A stretch of DNA of 64,000 bases from UBA11524 sp964383815 (lineage in GTDB: Bacteria; Bacillota; Clostridia; Christensenellales; Aristaeellaceae), in the NCBI GenBank assembly GCA_964383815.1, contig CAYLIC010000003.1:1-64000 (forward strand), in the 5' to 3' direction. The notes below the pieces were generated by a model. The model ran no database searches and had not been told where the DNA came from. It saw only the letters and a list, made by a program, of their open reading frames with translations. Positions within the stretch are counted from its first letter, which is position 1. Each line of letters opens with the position of its first letter. A program made the position numbers and the translations under genes. Positions 24,172 through 32,498 of this stretch are shown piece after piece.

Positions 24172-24199
24172 TTGACAAAAATCCTCATTTGGATACAAT
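24172..24199 (+). promoter_or_regulatory. Sigma-A promoter for the 24276 gene
   Basis: TTGACA, 16-base spacer, TACAAT, beginning four bases after the pyrR stop codon. Confidence 0.82.
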
Positions 24200-24201
24200 G
24201 T

Positions 24202-24251
24202 ATTTGTGACATTGTGTCCTTTTTCATTCTGTCATCATCATTGTCACAAAT
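24202..24251. repeat. Ten-base inverted repeat in the leader of the 24276 gene
   Basis: ATTTGTGACA (24202-24211) and TGTCACAAAT (24242-24251), 30 bases apart, just after the -10 box. It may be a leader RNA hairpin or a pair of operator half-sites; the TGTGA/TCACA cores recall CRP/FNR-type half-sites, but the spacing is wrong for one dimer. Confidence 0.55.
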
Positions 24252-24275
24252 CATTGGCAAAGAGAGGTTGTGCCC

Positions 24276-25193
24276 ATGTTTGGATTCCGACCGGATGGAC
24301 GGCGGGTCAGCGACATTGACCCCACCGTCCGCATTACCCCATACCTGATGCCCATGCGCTGCGATGCCCAGGTGTTTCTGCAGCACAAGGTGGACTACGA
24401 AATGCTGGCCCGCTACATTGCCAGGCAAAGCGCCAAGGGCGAGAAGATTACCTTCATGCAGATCATCATCGCCTCCTTTGTCCGGGCAGTGAGCCAGCAC
24501 CCGGAAATCAACCGCTTCATCATGAACAAGCAGTATTACTCCCGCAACAACTGCACCGTGTCCTTCACCATGCTGAAGGATCCGCAGGATGCTGCTGCCG
24601 GTGAAACTGCGGTGAAGATTAAGTATGACCTGACGGACACCATCTATGACGTGCGGGACAGGATGAACGCCGTTATCAACGCCAACCGGGGTGAAGGCAC
24701 TGCCAACTTCGCGGACAAGCTGGCCCGGGCTGCGCTGGCGGTGCCCGGCCTGCCCACGCTGCTGGTGTACCTGGTGCGCCTGCTGGACCGCTATGGCCTG
24801 TGCCCCGGTGCCCTGCTGGATGAGCTGCCTTTCCACACCAGCATGTACATTACCAACAATGCCTCCATCGGCCTGCACCATGTGAACCACCACATTTACA
24901 ACTTTGGCTCCACCAGCCTGTTCTTCGGCATGGGTTCTGTGGAGCGCACCATGGTGATGGAAAACGGTCAGCCCCGGATGAAGCGCTGGCTGCCCATTGG
25001 CATTACGGCGGACGAGCGGGTGTGCTCCGGCGCCCACTATGCAGGCTTCTTTGCCACCATGAGCAACTGCCTGAACCACCCCGAGCTGCTGGAGGTGCCC
25101 CCGGAGTCCGTCCGGTACGACCCCAAGGTGGAATACCATGTGCCCAAGGTGGGCGAAAAGAAGGCCGCTGAGGAGAAGACGGTAGGCGCGTAA
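24276..25193 (+). CDS. Stand-alone 2-oxoacid dehydrogenase E2-like (CAT fold) protein, catalytic motif altered
   Basis: A 305-residue protein matching the catalytic domain of dihydrolipoyl acyltransferases, without lipoyl or E1/E3-binding domains. Recognisable parts are ITFMQIIIASFVRAVSQHPE, ITNNASIGLHHVNHHIYNFG, SLFFGMGSVER and the C-terminal ITADERVCSGAHYAGFF. In active E2 enzymes the last motif is DHRxxDG; here His is Glu and Asp is Ser, so classical acyl transfer is unlikely. Similar stand-alone proteins with DERxCDG-like motifs occur in Clostridia; their role is unknown to me. ATG 24276 is favoured over GTG 24270 by spacing from AGAGAGG. The gene is monocistronic with a long leader. Confidence 0.75.
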   Translation: MFGFRPDGRRVSDIDPTVRITPYLMPMRCDAQVFLQHKVDYEMLARYIARQSAKGEKITFMQIIIASFVRAVSQHPEINRFIMNKQYYSRNNCTVSFTMLKDPQDAAAGETAVKIKYDLTDTIYDVRDRMNAVINANRGEGTANFADKLARAALAVPGLPTLLVYLVRLLDRYGLCPGALLDELPFHTSMYITNNASIGLHHVNHHIYNFGSTSLFFGMGSVERTMVMENGQPRMKRWLPIGITADERVCSGAHYAGFFATMSNCLNHPELLEVPPESVRYDPKVEYHVPKVGEKKAAEEKTVGA

Positions 25194-25217
25194 GCCACAT
25201 TCCCAAGCAGGATTTTT

Positions 25218-25274
25218 CCTCCGCTGTGTCGAATACGGTAGCATCACCGTGCTTCGGCAGAGCGGAGGTTTTTT
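25218..25274 (+). promoter_or_regulatory. Hairpin plus T6 that contains the tyrA Shine-Dalgarno
   Basis: CCTCCGCT (25218-25225) pairs with AGCGGAGG (25261-25268); inside are a CGAA/TTCG pairing and an ACGGT/ACCGT hairpin. Six T residues (25269-25274), GT and the tyrA ATG follow. As at rnz, a terminator-shaped element for the upstream gene carries the next gene's ribosome binding site in its 3' arm. Confidence 0.8.
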
Positions 25275-25276
25275 GT

Positions 25277-26110
25277 ATGAATGTTGGCATTGTGGGCCTG
25301 GGGCTGATTGGCGGCTCCCTGGCGAAAACCATCAAGCTGCACACGGCGCACAGGGTGCTGGCCTGCGATATTGATTTGCAGACCCTCCTGCAGGCCCAGC
25401 TGATGGATGCCATGGACGGGGAGCTGGACGACCGCAATCTCCCTACCTGTGATGTGGTGCTGGTGGCTCTGTATCCCGCCGCCATTGTGGAGTGGATCAG
25501 CGGGCATGCCCGCCTGTTCAAGCCCGGCGCCCTGGTGATTGACTGCGGCGGCGTGAAGCAGGAGATTTGCCGCCCCCTGGCGCCCCTGGCCCGGGAATGC
25601 GGCTGGCACTTTATCGGCGGACACCCCATGGCGGGCCGGGAGTTTTCCGGCTTCAAGTATGCCAAGGATGACCTGTTCGACAACGCCAGCATGATCCTTA
25701 CCCCCATGGGGGACGAGGCGCCGGAGCTGTTGCAGCAGGCGCGGGACTTCTTTATGGATCTGGGCTTCCGCCGGGTGCAGTTCACCACGCCCAAAACCCA
25801 CGATGAGATGATCGCCTACACCAGCCAGCTGGCGCATATTGTTTCCAGCGCGTATGTGAAAACACCCCTGGCCCGGCGGCACAAGGGGTTCTCTGCCGGC
25901 TCCTTTGCGGATATGACCCGGGTGGCCCGGCTGAATGAGGGCATGTGGACGGAGCTGTTCTTTGACAACAGAGAGGCTCTGCTGCCCGAGCTGGAGAGCC
26001 TGGTGGCCCGCATGACCGAATATCGCGATGCCCTGCGGGACAACGACCGGGACACCATGCAGCGCCTGCTGCGGGAAGGCCGGGAAATCAAGGAAGGGTT
26101 GGAAAGCTGA
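25277..26110 (+). CDS. tyrA: Prephenate dehydrogenase
   Basis: A 277-residue NAD(P)-dependent oxidoreductase for tyrosine synthesis, converting prephenate to 4-hydroxyphenylpyruvate. The Rossmann start MNVGIVGLGLIGGSLAKTIK is followed by IDCGGVKQEI, the prephenate-site FIGGHPMAGREFSGF and TPKTHDEMIAYTSQLAHIVSSA. No ACT or chorismate mutase domain is attached. The start at 25277 uses GCGGAGG, which is the 3' arm of a terminator-like hairpin. DUF523 overlaps its stop by one base. No tyrosine-responsive leader is evident. Confidence 0.93.
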   Translation: MNVGIVGLGLIGGSLAKTIKLHTAHRVLACDIDLQTLLQAQLMDAMDGELDDRNLPTCDVVLVALYPAAIVEWISGHARLFKPGALVIDCGGVKQEICRPLAPLARECGWHFIGGHPMAGREFSGFKYAKDDLFDNASMILTPMGDEAPELLQQARDFFMDLGFRRVQFTTPKTHDEMIAYTSQLAHIVSSAYVKTPLARRHKGFSAGSFADMTRVARLNEGMWTELFFDNREALLPELESLVARMTEYRDALRDNDRDTMQRLLREGREIKEGLES

Positions 26111-26538
26111 TGCGCATTGCTGTGTCCGCCTGCCTGCTGGGCGAAAAGTGCAAGTATAACGGTGGCGACAATGCCAATGCGAAGGTTGCTGCCTTTGTCC
26201 AAGGGCATGAGGTGGTGCCCCTGTGCCCGGAACGCCGCTGCGGCATGCCGTCGCCCAGGCCGCGGGTGGAAATTCGCGCAGGCCGCCTGGTGGACGAGTT
26301 TGGCACGGATGTGGACGAGCTGTATCGCCGGGGTGTGGCAGACAGCATTGCGGACATGGGCCGGGTGGACATGGCGATTCTCCAGCCCCGCAGCCCAACC
26401 TGTGGCGCCCGCCAGGTGTACGATGGCAGCTTTTCCGGCAGGCTGCTGCCGGGCCAGGGCGCCCTGGCTGCCGCACTGACGGCCCTGGGCGTTCCCGTTT
26501 ACGAGCCTGAAGACCTTGACGCACTGTGCAAGGAATGA
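26110..26538 (+). CDS. DUF523 domain protein
   Basis: A 142-residue DUF523 protein. The family opening MRIAVSACLLGEKCKYNGG, the CPERRCGMPSPRP block and LQPRSPTCGARQVYDG are all present, with the conserved cysteines C8, C14, and those in CPERRC and SPTCG. Clustered conserved cysteines suggest metal or Fe-S binding; no function is established. The start overlaps the tyrA stop (TGATG), so translation is coupled. The promoter of the following tRNA begins inside its last codons. Confidence 0.88.
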   Translation: MRIAVSACLLGEKCKYNGGDNANAKVAAFVQGHEVVPLCPERRCGMPSPRPRVEIRAGRLVDEFGTDVDELYRRGVADSIADMGRVDMAILQPRSPTCGARQVYDGSFSGRLLPGQGALAAALTALGVPVYEPEDLDALCKE

Positions 26539-26544
26539 TATAAT
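26516..26544 (+). promoter_or_regulatory. Sigma-A promoter for tRNA-Leu
   Basis: TTGACG, 17-base spacer, TATAAT. The -35 box lies within the DUF523 coding end and the -10 box starts right after its stop; the tRNA begins 11 bases later. Confidence 0.9.
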
Positions 26545-26555
26545 TTCCCTTGCCT

Positions 26556-26637
26556 GCTGGCATGGTGGAATGGCAGACACCGGGGACTTAAAATCCCCTG
26601 CTCACAAGGCGTGCGGGTTCGAGTCCCGCTGCCAGCA
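26556..26637 (+). tRNA. tRNA-Leu (anticodon UAA)
   Basis: Complete class II tRNA: seven-pair acceptor GCTGGCA / TGCCAGC, anticodon stem GGGGA / TCCCC with loop CTTAAAA (anticodon 26589-26591), a long variable arm (TGCTCACAAGGCGT) and T arm GCGGG-TTCGAGT-CCCGC. The discriminator is A. The CCA end is not encoded (CGC follows), so it must be added enzymatically. Confidence 0.97.
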
Positions 26638-26646
26638 CGCAAAAAC

Positions 26647-26693
26647 AACAGCACCCGAACCTCTGTGATGGAGGCACGGGTGCTGTTTTTTTT
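26647..26693. terminator. Bidirectional terminator between tRNA-Leu and the lacI-type gene
   Basis: Eleven-pair stem AACAGCACCCG / CGGGTGCTGTT with an inner CCTC/GAGG pairing, then a run of eight T residues on the plus strand and A-rich sequence on the other side. Confidence 0.92.
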
Positions 26694-27715
26694 CACTCAC
26701 CCTGTACAGGCATTGTTGTCCCTCGGCGTACCAGCGTGGGGGTGGTGATGTAGGTCTGTATTTGCGTGGCGGGATGCTTCAGCTTTTGCAGCACCAGGCG
26801 GCCTGCTTCCTGGCCCAGCTCGTACATGTTGATGTCCACCACGGTCATGGGCGGCTCAGTAAAGAGGGAGAAGGGATAGGTGTCGAAGGTGATGATGCCC
26901 ATGTCCTCCGGGATGCGGATGCCCTTGGCCTGCAGCGCCTGCATGAGCCCCAGGGCAATGGGGTTGTTGGCACAGATGACCGCCTGGGGGCGCGGCTTCA
27001 TCCGCAGGAGCTTCTTCATGGCCCGGGCGCCATCCGCCAGGGTGGACTGGCTTTGCAGCACCCGCTCGTGGGGGAGGGAAAGGCCTGCCTCCTGCAAGGC
27101 CTGGCGCACGCCCTGGAGCCGCCGCCAGGAAATCATATCATCCGCCCTGCCGCCCACATAGCACAGCTCCCGGTACCCCATTTCCGCCAGGTGGCGCACA
27201 GCCAGCTCGCCGGACAGGCGGTTGTCCGTGTCAATCCAGCAAAGGCGCTTGTCTATGTCCGGCTTGCCAATAACGATATGGGGGATGCTCTCCCTGCTGA
27301 TGTAGTCCGCCAGCTTTTTCGTCATCACGGACATGTGCAGCACAAAGCCGTCCACCTGGTTCTGTGTCCAGGCCTTTTCCACATAGGGCAAGGCCTCCTT
27401 GCCGGACAGGTGCTTCATCACCATGGCATAGCCTTTTTTGTCCAGGGTGTGGGCAGCGCCACGCATGATTTCGAACAGGTGCGGGTTTACAAAGGCGGCG
27501 TCAAAGGGGAAATCCGCCAGGAAGGCCATTTGATAGGAGGCCCGGGTGGCAAAATTTCTGGCACGGGCATTGGGCTGATAGCCCAGGGCCTTTGCGGCTT
27601 GCAGAATGCGCTGCCGGGTTTCCTCCGCCACGGCGCCGGAGCCATTCATAGCCTTGGACACTGTGGCGGGGGACACACCGGCCCTTTGTGCTACATCACG
27701 AATGGTGGACGACAT
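26693..27715 (-). CDS. LacI family regulator of the maltodextrin operon
   Basis: A 340-residue LacI/GalR-type repressor. The N-terminal helix-turn-helix STIRDVAQRAGVSPATVSKA is followed by the hinge helix (GYQPNARARNFAT) and a periplasmic-binding-protein-like sensor (VDGFVLHMSV, IVIGKPDIDKRLCWIDTDN, GYRELCYVGG, AVICANNPIALGLMQAL, IITFDTYPFS). It is the last gene of the minus-strand operon after the GH13 enzyme. The start at 27715 has GGGAGGCG upstream. A 14-bp palindrome at 33571-33584, beside the operon promoter, is the probable operator; a maltodextrin is the likely inducer. Confidence 0.88.
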   Translation of the reverse strand: MSSTIRDVAQRAGVSPATVSKAMNGSGAVAEETRQRILQAAKALGYQPNARARNFATRASYQMAFLADFPFDAAFVNPHLFEIMRGAAHTLDKKGYAMVMKHLSGKEALPYVEKAWTQNQVDGFVLHMSVMTKKLADYISRESIPHIVIGKPDIDKRLCWIDTDNRLSGELAVRHLAEMGYRELCYVGGRADDMISWRRLQGVRQALQEAGLSLPHERVLQSQSTLADGARAMKKLLRMKPRPQAVICANNPIALGLMQALQAKGIRIPEDMGIITFDTYPFSLFTEPPMTVVDINMYELGQEAGRLVLQKLKHPATQIQTYITTPTLVRRGTTMPVQGE

Positions 27716-27734
27716 ACCAACGCCTCCCGGCTCT

Positions 27735-29450
27735 TCATTTGCGGTAGACAACGAAACCGTTCATGCCCAGTATATCACATGCCAGCCGGGACTGCCACAG
27801 GATTTCTCCGGGAATGCACACGGGCACGCCCTCGGCGCTGCGGTTCAGCATGATGCCAATGGTTTCCTCCGGGCACTGGCGTACATAATGGTACAATCCA
27901 CCCTGCCGCTGGGCAAACACCAGGCGGAAGCTGCCCCGGCGCAGGGCGGGGTGTGCGCTCCTTAGGGCGATGGCCTGGCGGTAGAAGGCCTGCATGTCGC
28001 AATCCCCCTGTCCCCAGGGCATGGGGCGACGGTATTCCTCCTCCAGCACGCCTGTCATGCCCAGCTCATCGCCGTAGAACACGCAGGGCATGCCCACAAA
28101 GGTCATCTGGAACAAAACTGCCAGCTTCATGGCAGCCTTGTCCCCATTGCACAGGGAGAGAAAGCGGCTTACATCGTGGCTGTCCAGCAGGTTCAGCTGG
28201 GCATAGGCTACCGGGCGGCGGTAGCGCATGAGCATGTCCGTTACCCGGCTGTTGAAGGCCTGGGCATCCACATCCTGCAGGGCGAAAAACCTGCGGCAGT
28301 GCCTGCGGAAATTGTAGTTCATGGTGCTGTCGAACATGCTGCCGTCCAGCCAGTGGCAGGCGGTTTCCCACACCTCGCCAATCAGTGCGCAATCGGGTTT
28401 TACGGCCTTCACGGCGCTGCGGAAGGCCCGCCAGAAGCCGTCGTTCACCTCGCTGGCCACGTCCAGCCGCCAGCCATCGATGTCATATTCCTTCACCCAG
28501 TGGACGCCCACCCGGCAGAAATAGTCCTGCACGGCAGGGTTGTCCGTGGCGGCTTTGGGCATCATCCGCTCGTAGCCGAAGCACTCATAGGTCGGATAAT
28601 CCTCCATGCTGTCCGGGATGGTCACCGGCTCGGCCAGGCGGAAGAACCAATCCCACCAGGGCGAGACCTTGCCACGGCGGATCACATCCTGAAAGCCGTC
28701 AAACTTCCAGCCCACATGGTTGAACACGCCGTCAATCATCACCCGCAGGCCCAGGCTGTGGGCGTCCTGCACCAGGGCCTTGAAGTCCCCATCGGTGCCA
28801 AAGGCCGGGTCGATATGGAAGTAGTCAATCAGGTCGTATTTGTGGTACTCCCCGGCCACGAAGATGGGGTTCATGTATATGCAGGTGAACCCCATGCCCT
28901 TGATGTAATCCAGGTTGGCCCGGATGCCTGCAATGGTGCCGCCCAGCTTGCCATGGACGGTTTCGCCGTGCCAGGCTTTTTCTGTGGGCGTGCAGGAAAT
29001 GCAGCCTTTGCCGGTAGCGAAGCTATCGGGGAAAATGTTGTACACCACCGCATCCTGGAGCCAGGCGGGCGCCTGCACCCGGTCGGCCCGGTGGTTGTAG
29101 GGAAGCTGGAAGTATTCCGAGCGGTCGTCGGTTAGGGCGGCATTGAACTGGTCGCCATAGTACAGGGTTTCCGTGCCGGCGGTGTCCTCCAGCTGAAAAC
29201 CGTAGCATAGCCGCCGGATGCCTGTTTCCAGGGTAACCTCCCACCAGTCGAACAGGGCATCCTGGCACACAGGCGCCATGGGCGCATGGAAATAATCCAC
29301 CGGCGTGCGGCGGCAGGAACGGTCGCCATAGACCAGGGTGCAGCGCTTCAGGTCGCCCCTGGCGGCCCGGAGGCGGAACACCACATGGGAGTCATCCAGC
29401 CCAAAGGCGTATTGGGACATGGGTATGTGCATGATGGCTTCATACTTCAT
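27735..29450 (-). CDS. GH13 alpha-amylase family enzyme (cyclomaltodextrinase/neopullulanase-like), cytoplasmic
   Basis: A 571-residue glycoside hydrolase 13 enzyme. An N-terminal beta domain (about residues 1-125) of the type found in the neopullulanase/cyclomaltodextrinase group precedes the barrel. Catalytic residues are D330 (IDGWRLDVASEV), E359 (ALIGEVWE) and D426 (NLLDSHD); IDGVFNHVG is conserved region I. There is no signal peptide, so it should act in the cytoplasm on imported maltodextrins or cyclodextrins. It follows the second permease gene after six bases with AAGGATAA as ribosome binding site. Confidence 0.92.
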   Translation of the reverse strand: MKYEAIMHIPMSQYAFGLDDSHVVFRLRAARGDLKRCTLVYGDRSCRRTPVDYFHAPMAPVCQDALFDWWEVTLETGIRRLCYGFQLEDTAGTETLYYGDQFNAALTDDRSEYFQLPYNHRADRVQAPAWLQDAVVYNIFPDSFATGKGCISCTPTEKAWHGETVHGKLGGTIAGIRANLDYIKGMGFTCIYMNPIFVAGEYHKYDLIDYFHIDPAFGTDGDFKALVQDAHSLGLRVMIDGVFNHVGWKFDGFQDVIRRGKVSPWWDWFFRLAEPVTIPDSMEDYPTYECFGYERMMPKAATDNPAVQDYFCRVGVHWVKEYDIDGWRLDVASEVNDGFWRAFRSAVKAVKPDCALIGEVWETACHWLDGSMFDSTMNYNFRRHCRRFFALQDVDAQAFNSRVTDMLMRYRRPVAYAQLNLLDSHDVSRFLSLCNGDKAAMKLAVLFQMTFVGMPCVFYGDELGMTGVLEEEYRRPMPWGQGDCDMQAFYRQAIALRSAHPALRRGSFRLVFAQRQGGLYHYVRQCPEETIGIMLNRSAEGVPVCIPGEILWQSRLACDILGMNGFVVYRK

Positions 29451-29456
29451 GGGCGG

Positions 29457-30302
29457 TTATCCTTTCACTCCGCCTGAAGTCAGGCCGGAGACCATATGCT
29501 TTTGGGACAGGAAGAAAATCACCAGCACCGGCAGGCTGACCACCAGGGATGCCGCCGCAAACACAGGCCAGGAGCCGCTGGTTTCTGTGGCCTGGAGGGA
29601 GTACAGGCCGGAGGCCAGGGTCATCCTGTCGGTTCCGGTGAGGAAGTTGATGGAGAAGATGTACTCGTTCCACACAAAGTTTACAATCATCACCCCGGTG
29701 ACAATCAGCGTGGGCCGGGCCAGGGGAAGGACGATTCGGGTAACGATGTTCACATCGCTGCAGCCGTCCATGCGCCCGGCTTCCTCAATTTCCACGGGAA
29801 TGGCGTCGAAGTACCCCTTCATGTTCAGCAGCGCAAACACGGACATGGTGCCCGCATAGATGATGATCAGCCCGATATGGGCGTTGATCAGCCCCAGGCT
29901 GCTCATCAGCTTGTAAATGGCGAACATGGAAAGGATGGACGGGAAGGAGTATAAAAGCAGCAGCACCCGCAGCACCAGCCGCCTGCCTGCAAAACGCTTG
30001 CGGGAAAACACATACGCCGCCGGCACCGCTGTGCCCATGGCCAGCACCAGGGTGGCGAGGGTCAGCACCATGGTGTTGCCAAACCAGAGCAGCACCGGCT
30101 CCTGTGTAAACACCCGGGCATAGTGGGCCAGGGTGAACTCCCTGGGGATGAAGGAGAAGCTGGAGGACAAAAGGCTGCCCTTTGCATCCAGGGAAACGGA
30201 CAGGGCATAGAGAATCGGCAGCAGCGCCAGGAAGCAGCAGGCGATGAAGAACAGGTTCACCCCTGTGGAAAAGGCGGCGCGCCTTACAGTTTTCGCTTTC
30301 AT
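29457..30302 (-). CDS. Carbohydrate ABC transporter permease, MalG-like
   Basis: A 281-residue inner-membrane permease with about six TM helices and the EAA loop that docks the ATPase, here EIEEAGRMDGCSDVNIVTRIVLPLARP. The C-terminal SGLTSGGVKG is the MalG-type ending. It overlaps the MalF-like gene by four bases. It pairs with that protein and the binding protein upstream in the operon. No ATPase gene is present, so a shared MsmX/MalK-type ATPase elsewhere is implied. Confidence 0.92.
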   Translation of the reverse strand: MKAKTVRRAAFSTGVNLFFIACCFLALLPILYALSVSLDAKGSLLSSSFSFIPREFTLAHYARVFTQEPVLLWFGNTMVLTLATLVLAMGTAVPAAYVFSRKRFAGRRLVLRVLLLLYSFPSILSMFAIYKLMSSLGLINAHIGLIIIYAGTMSVFALLNMKGYFDAIPVEIEEAGRMDGCSDVNIVTRIVLPLARPTLIVTGVMIVNFVWNEYIFSINFLTGTDRMTLASGLYSLQATETSGSWPVFAAASLVVSLPVLVIFFLSQKHMVSGLTSGGVKG

Positions 30303-31213
30303 ACGCTGGCCTCCTTTTCCTGCCGGTTGGTTACCTGGGCAAAGACAATCAGCAGCAGGAAAATCATGATGGAAATGGCGGAGGAGTAGCCATAGTTGTT
30401 GGTGATGAAGGCATTCTCATACGCATAGGTGATGATGGTGTGGATGTGCGCCCCTGTCTGGGAACCCACCTGCTGGGTCATCAGGTAAATGATGTCGAAC
30501 TGCTTGAAGGTGGTGAACAGGGTAATCATCACCGATGGACCGATAATGGGCTTCAGGCATGGCAGGGTGATGGATACCGCCTGGCGGACAGGCCCTGCGC
30601 CATCCAGGGTAGCGGATTCGTAATAGCTGCGGTCAATGGCCTTCAGGCCGCCATCCATGATCATAATCATAAAGGGCAGCGCCAGCCACAGGTTGACCGC
30701 CGTGCAGCACAGAAACGCGCTGGCGTCACCCTGCAGCCAGCGGACGGTCAGCCCGGTGAGCTGGTTCATCCACTGGGTCAAAAGGCCAAACTGGCTGTTG
30801 AACATGCCGGTTTTCCACAGGAGGATGCTCACATACCCGGGCATGGCCCAGGGAAACATGAGGATGGTTTTGTACACATTCCGCATGGGAAGGCGTTTCA
30901 CGTTCAGCAGGTTGGCAATCAGGAAGGCAATGGCCAGCTGCAGGCCCATGTTGACAATCGTCCACAGGATGGTCATGCCCAGGGCGGCAAGAAACCCGGA
31001 ATCGAACACCAGCAGCGCACGGGTGTAATTGTCAAAGCCAATCAGGTCGAAATTAAACCAGTGGTAGGTGTTCATGTTGGTGAAGGAAATGTACCCGGTG
31101 TAGAGGATGGGAAAGACCACAATGAGGAAAATCAGCACCAGGGATGGTGCGGACACCAGGTAGGCCGCGACGGTTTTTCTTGCGGCATGGGGGCGTGCAG
31201 GCTGTTTCATCAT
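30299..31213 (-). CDS. Carbohydrate ABC transporter permease, MalF-like
   Basis: A 304-residue permease with six or seven TM helices. The first lies near residues 16-37 (LVSAPSLVLIFLIVVFPILY). The EAA-type loop reads YYESATLDGAGPVRQAVSITLPCLKP. The N-terminal overlap with the binding-protein gene (ATGATGA) and the C-terminal overlap with the MalG-like gene show tight coupling. The WFNFDLIGFDNYTRAL segment before the second helix is typical of sugar permeases of the MalF type. Confidence 0.92.
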   Translation of the reverse strand: MMKQPARPHAARKTVAAYLVSAPSLVLIFLIVVFPILYTGYISFTNMNTYHWFNFDLIGFDNYTRALLVFDSGFLAALGMTILWTIVNMGLQLAIAFLIANLLNVKRLPMRNVYKTILMFPWAMPGYVSILLWKTGMFNSQFGLLTQWMNQLTGLTVRWLQGDASAFLCCTAVNLWLALPFMIMIMDGGLKAIDRSYYESATLDGAGPVRQAVSITLPCLKPIIGPSVMITLFTTFKQFDIIYLMTQQVGSQTGAHIHTIITYAYENAFITNNYGYSSAISIMIFLLLIVFAQVTNRQEKEASV

Positions 31214-32418
31214 TTCATTGCCTCAATCAGCTCAAGGGCCTTCTTCTGTGCGGCAGCGGCGGCGGTGGGAATGTCCTGCCCGCTCATGTTCACGTTGGTC
31301 AAAAGGTTGCCGGTCACCGTCCACATCACGTCCATTTCGGGAATGTTGGGCATGGGGATGGCGGTTTGAGCGGTTTGCTTCATGGCCATAATCAGCTCAT
31401 CCCCGGTAACCTCCTCCAGGGTGTAGCAGCTTTCCCTGGCGGGGGCGCAGCCGCTGACCCTGGCAAGCCTCACGCTGACCTCCGGCTGCATCAGCACTTG
31501 CAGCACCCGGGTGATGGCCTCACCCTTCTGCTGGGCCTGCACCTTCAGCACATGCAGGCCCTGGATGCCGGAATAGGGCGCCAGGGGCAGGCCTGTTTCG
31601 TCCACCAGGGGCATGGGCGCAATGCCCACATCAATGCCCGCCGCCCGCACCGTGGGCACAAACCAGGGCCCGGCAATGGTGGCGTGGGCCATTCCCTCGG
31701 TGAAAAGGGTGTTTACGGTGGCGTATTCCGTTTCGCCGGGCATGTAATCCACAAACTTCTTGTGGTACGATAGCGCGGAAATCACCGGAGCGCTGTCCAG
31801 ACAGGGAACACCATCCCCGGTAATCAGGCTGCCGCCAAAGCCGTGAATCCACCCGGCGGCGTAGTAGGGCGTGGCATGCTGCTCCACAAAGCCGTAATGA
31901 CCATACTTGGTTTTCCGCTGCATGTAGGCGTAAAGCGCCTCAGTGGTGGCGGGCACATCCTCCGGGGACATGTACTTATTGTTGTACATGAACAGCAGGG
32001 TTTCAAAGTACAGGGGCACCTGGTACACCTGGCCCTTGTAGGTTGCGCCCTGCACGGTCAGGGGCACATAGTCCGCCAGCGCGTCCTGGCCCAACAGCTC
32101 GGTGACAGGGGTCAGGATGCCCATCTCCGCATACACGCCAATTTTGTCGTGGGCGAAAAAGTACATGTCCGGCGCGGCATTTTTGTCGTTGCCCACCAGC
32201 TTCAGGGATTCTGTCATGCCGGTTTTCTTTTCAAACACCACATGAATGTCCGGCTCCAGGCACTGGGCGGCCTCCTCCAGCACGGCAATAACGGCATCCT
32301 CCTTGTCGTGCCAGATGGTGATGGTCACAGGGCCTGCGGCCTGATTGTCAGTTGAACCGGTGCAGCCTGTCAGCAGGAATAGAATGCTGACCAGCAGCAA
32401 ACACAAAGCCTTACGCAT
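31210..32418 (-). CDS. Maltodextrin-type extracellular solute-binding lipoprotein
   Basis: A 402-residue binding protein of family 1. The signal peptide ends in the lipobox LLTGC (Cys19), so it is lipid-anchored on the outer face of the membrane. VTITIWHDKED opens the mature domain, and aromatic residues such as those in YYAAGWIHGFGGSL fit a sugar site. Maltodextrin specificity is inferred from the GH13 enzyme and starch-binding protein in the same operon. AGGAGGAATC precedes the start. No separate promoter is visible in the 80-base gap, so it is probably read from the 33533 promoter. Confidence 0.88.
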   Translation of the reverse strand: MRKALCLLLVSILFLLTGCTGSTDNQAAGPVTITIWHDKEDAVIAVLEEAAQCLEPDIHVVFEKKTGMTESLKLVGNDKNAAPDMYFFAHDKIGVYAEMGILTPVTELLGQDALADYVPLTVQGATYKGQVYQVPLYFETLLFMYNNKYMSPEDVPATTEALYAYMQRKTKYGHYGFVEQHATPYYAAGWIHGFGGSLITGDGVPCLDSAPVISALSYHKKFVDYMPGETEYATVNTLFTEGMAHATIAGPWFVPTVRAAGIDVGIAPMPLVDETGLPLAPYSGIQGLHVLKVQAQQKGEAITRVLQVLMQPEVSVRLARVSGCAPARESCYTLEEVTGDELIMAMKQTAQTAIPMPNIPEMDVMWTVTGNLLTNVNMSGQDIPTAAAAAQKKALELIEAMK

Positions 32419-32457
32419 GACTGATTCCTCCTATGAAGTGAGCGATGATAGCGAAAA

Positions 32458-32486
32458 CAGGAGAGGAGACAGCTTCTCCTCTCCTG
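32458..32486 (-). terminator. Strong hairpin between the starch-binding gene and the binding-protein gene
   Basis: Perfect 12-pair stem CAGGAGAGGAGA / TCTCCTCTCCTG with a 5-base loop. On the minus strand only TTTTCG follows. It is probably a leaky terminator or a 3'-end stabiliser that raises expression of the first gene relative to the rest, as known for malE-malF type intergenic hairpins. Confidence 0.75.
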
Positions 32487-32498
32487 CGAAGGTGTAGG

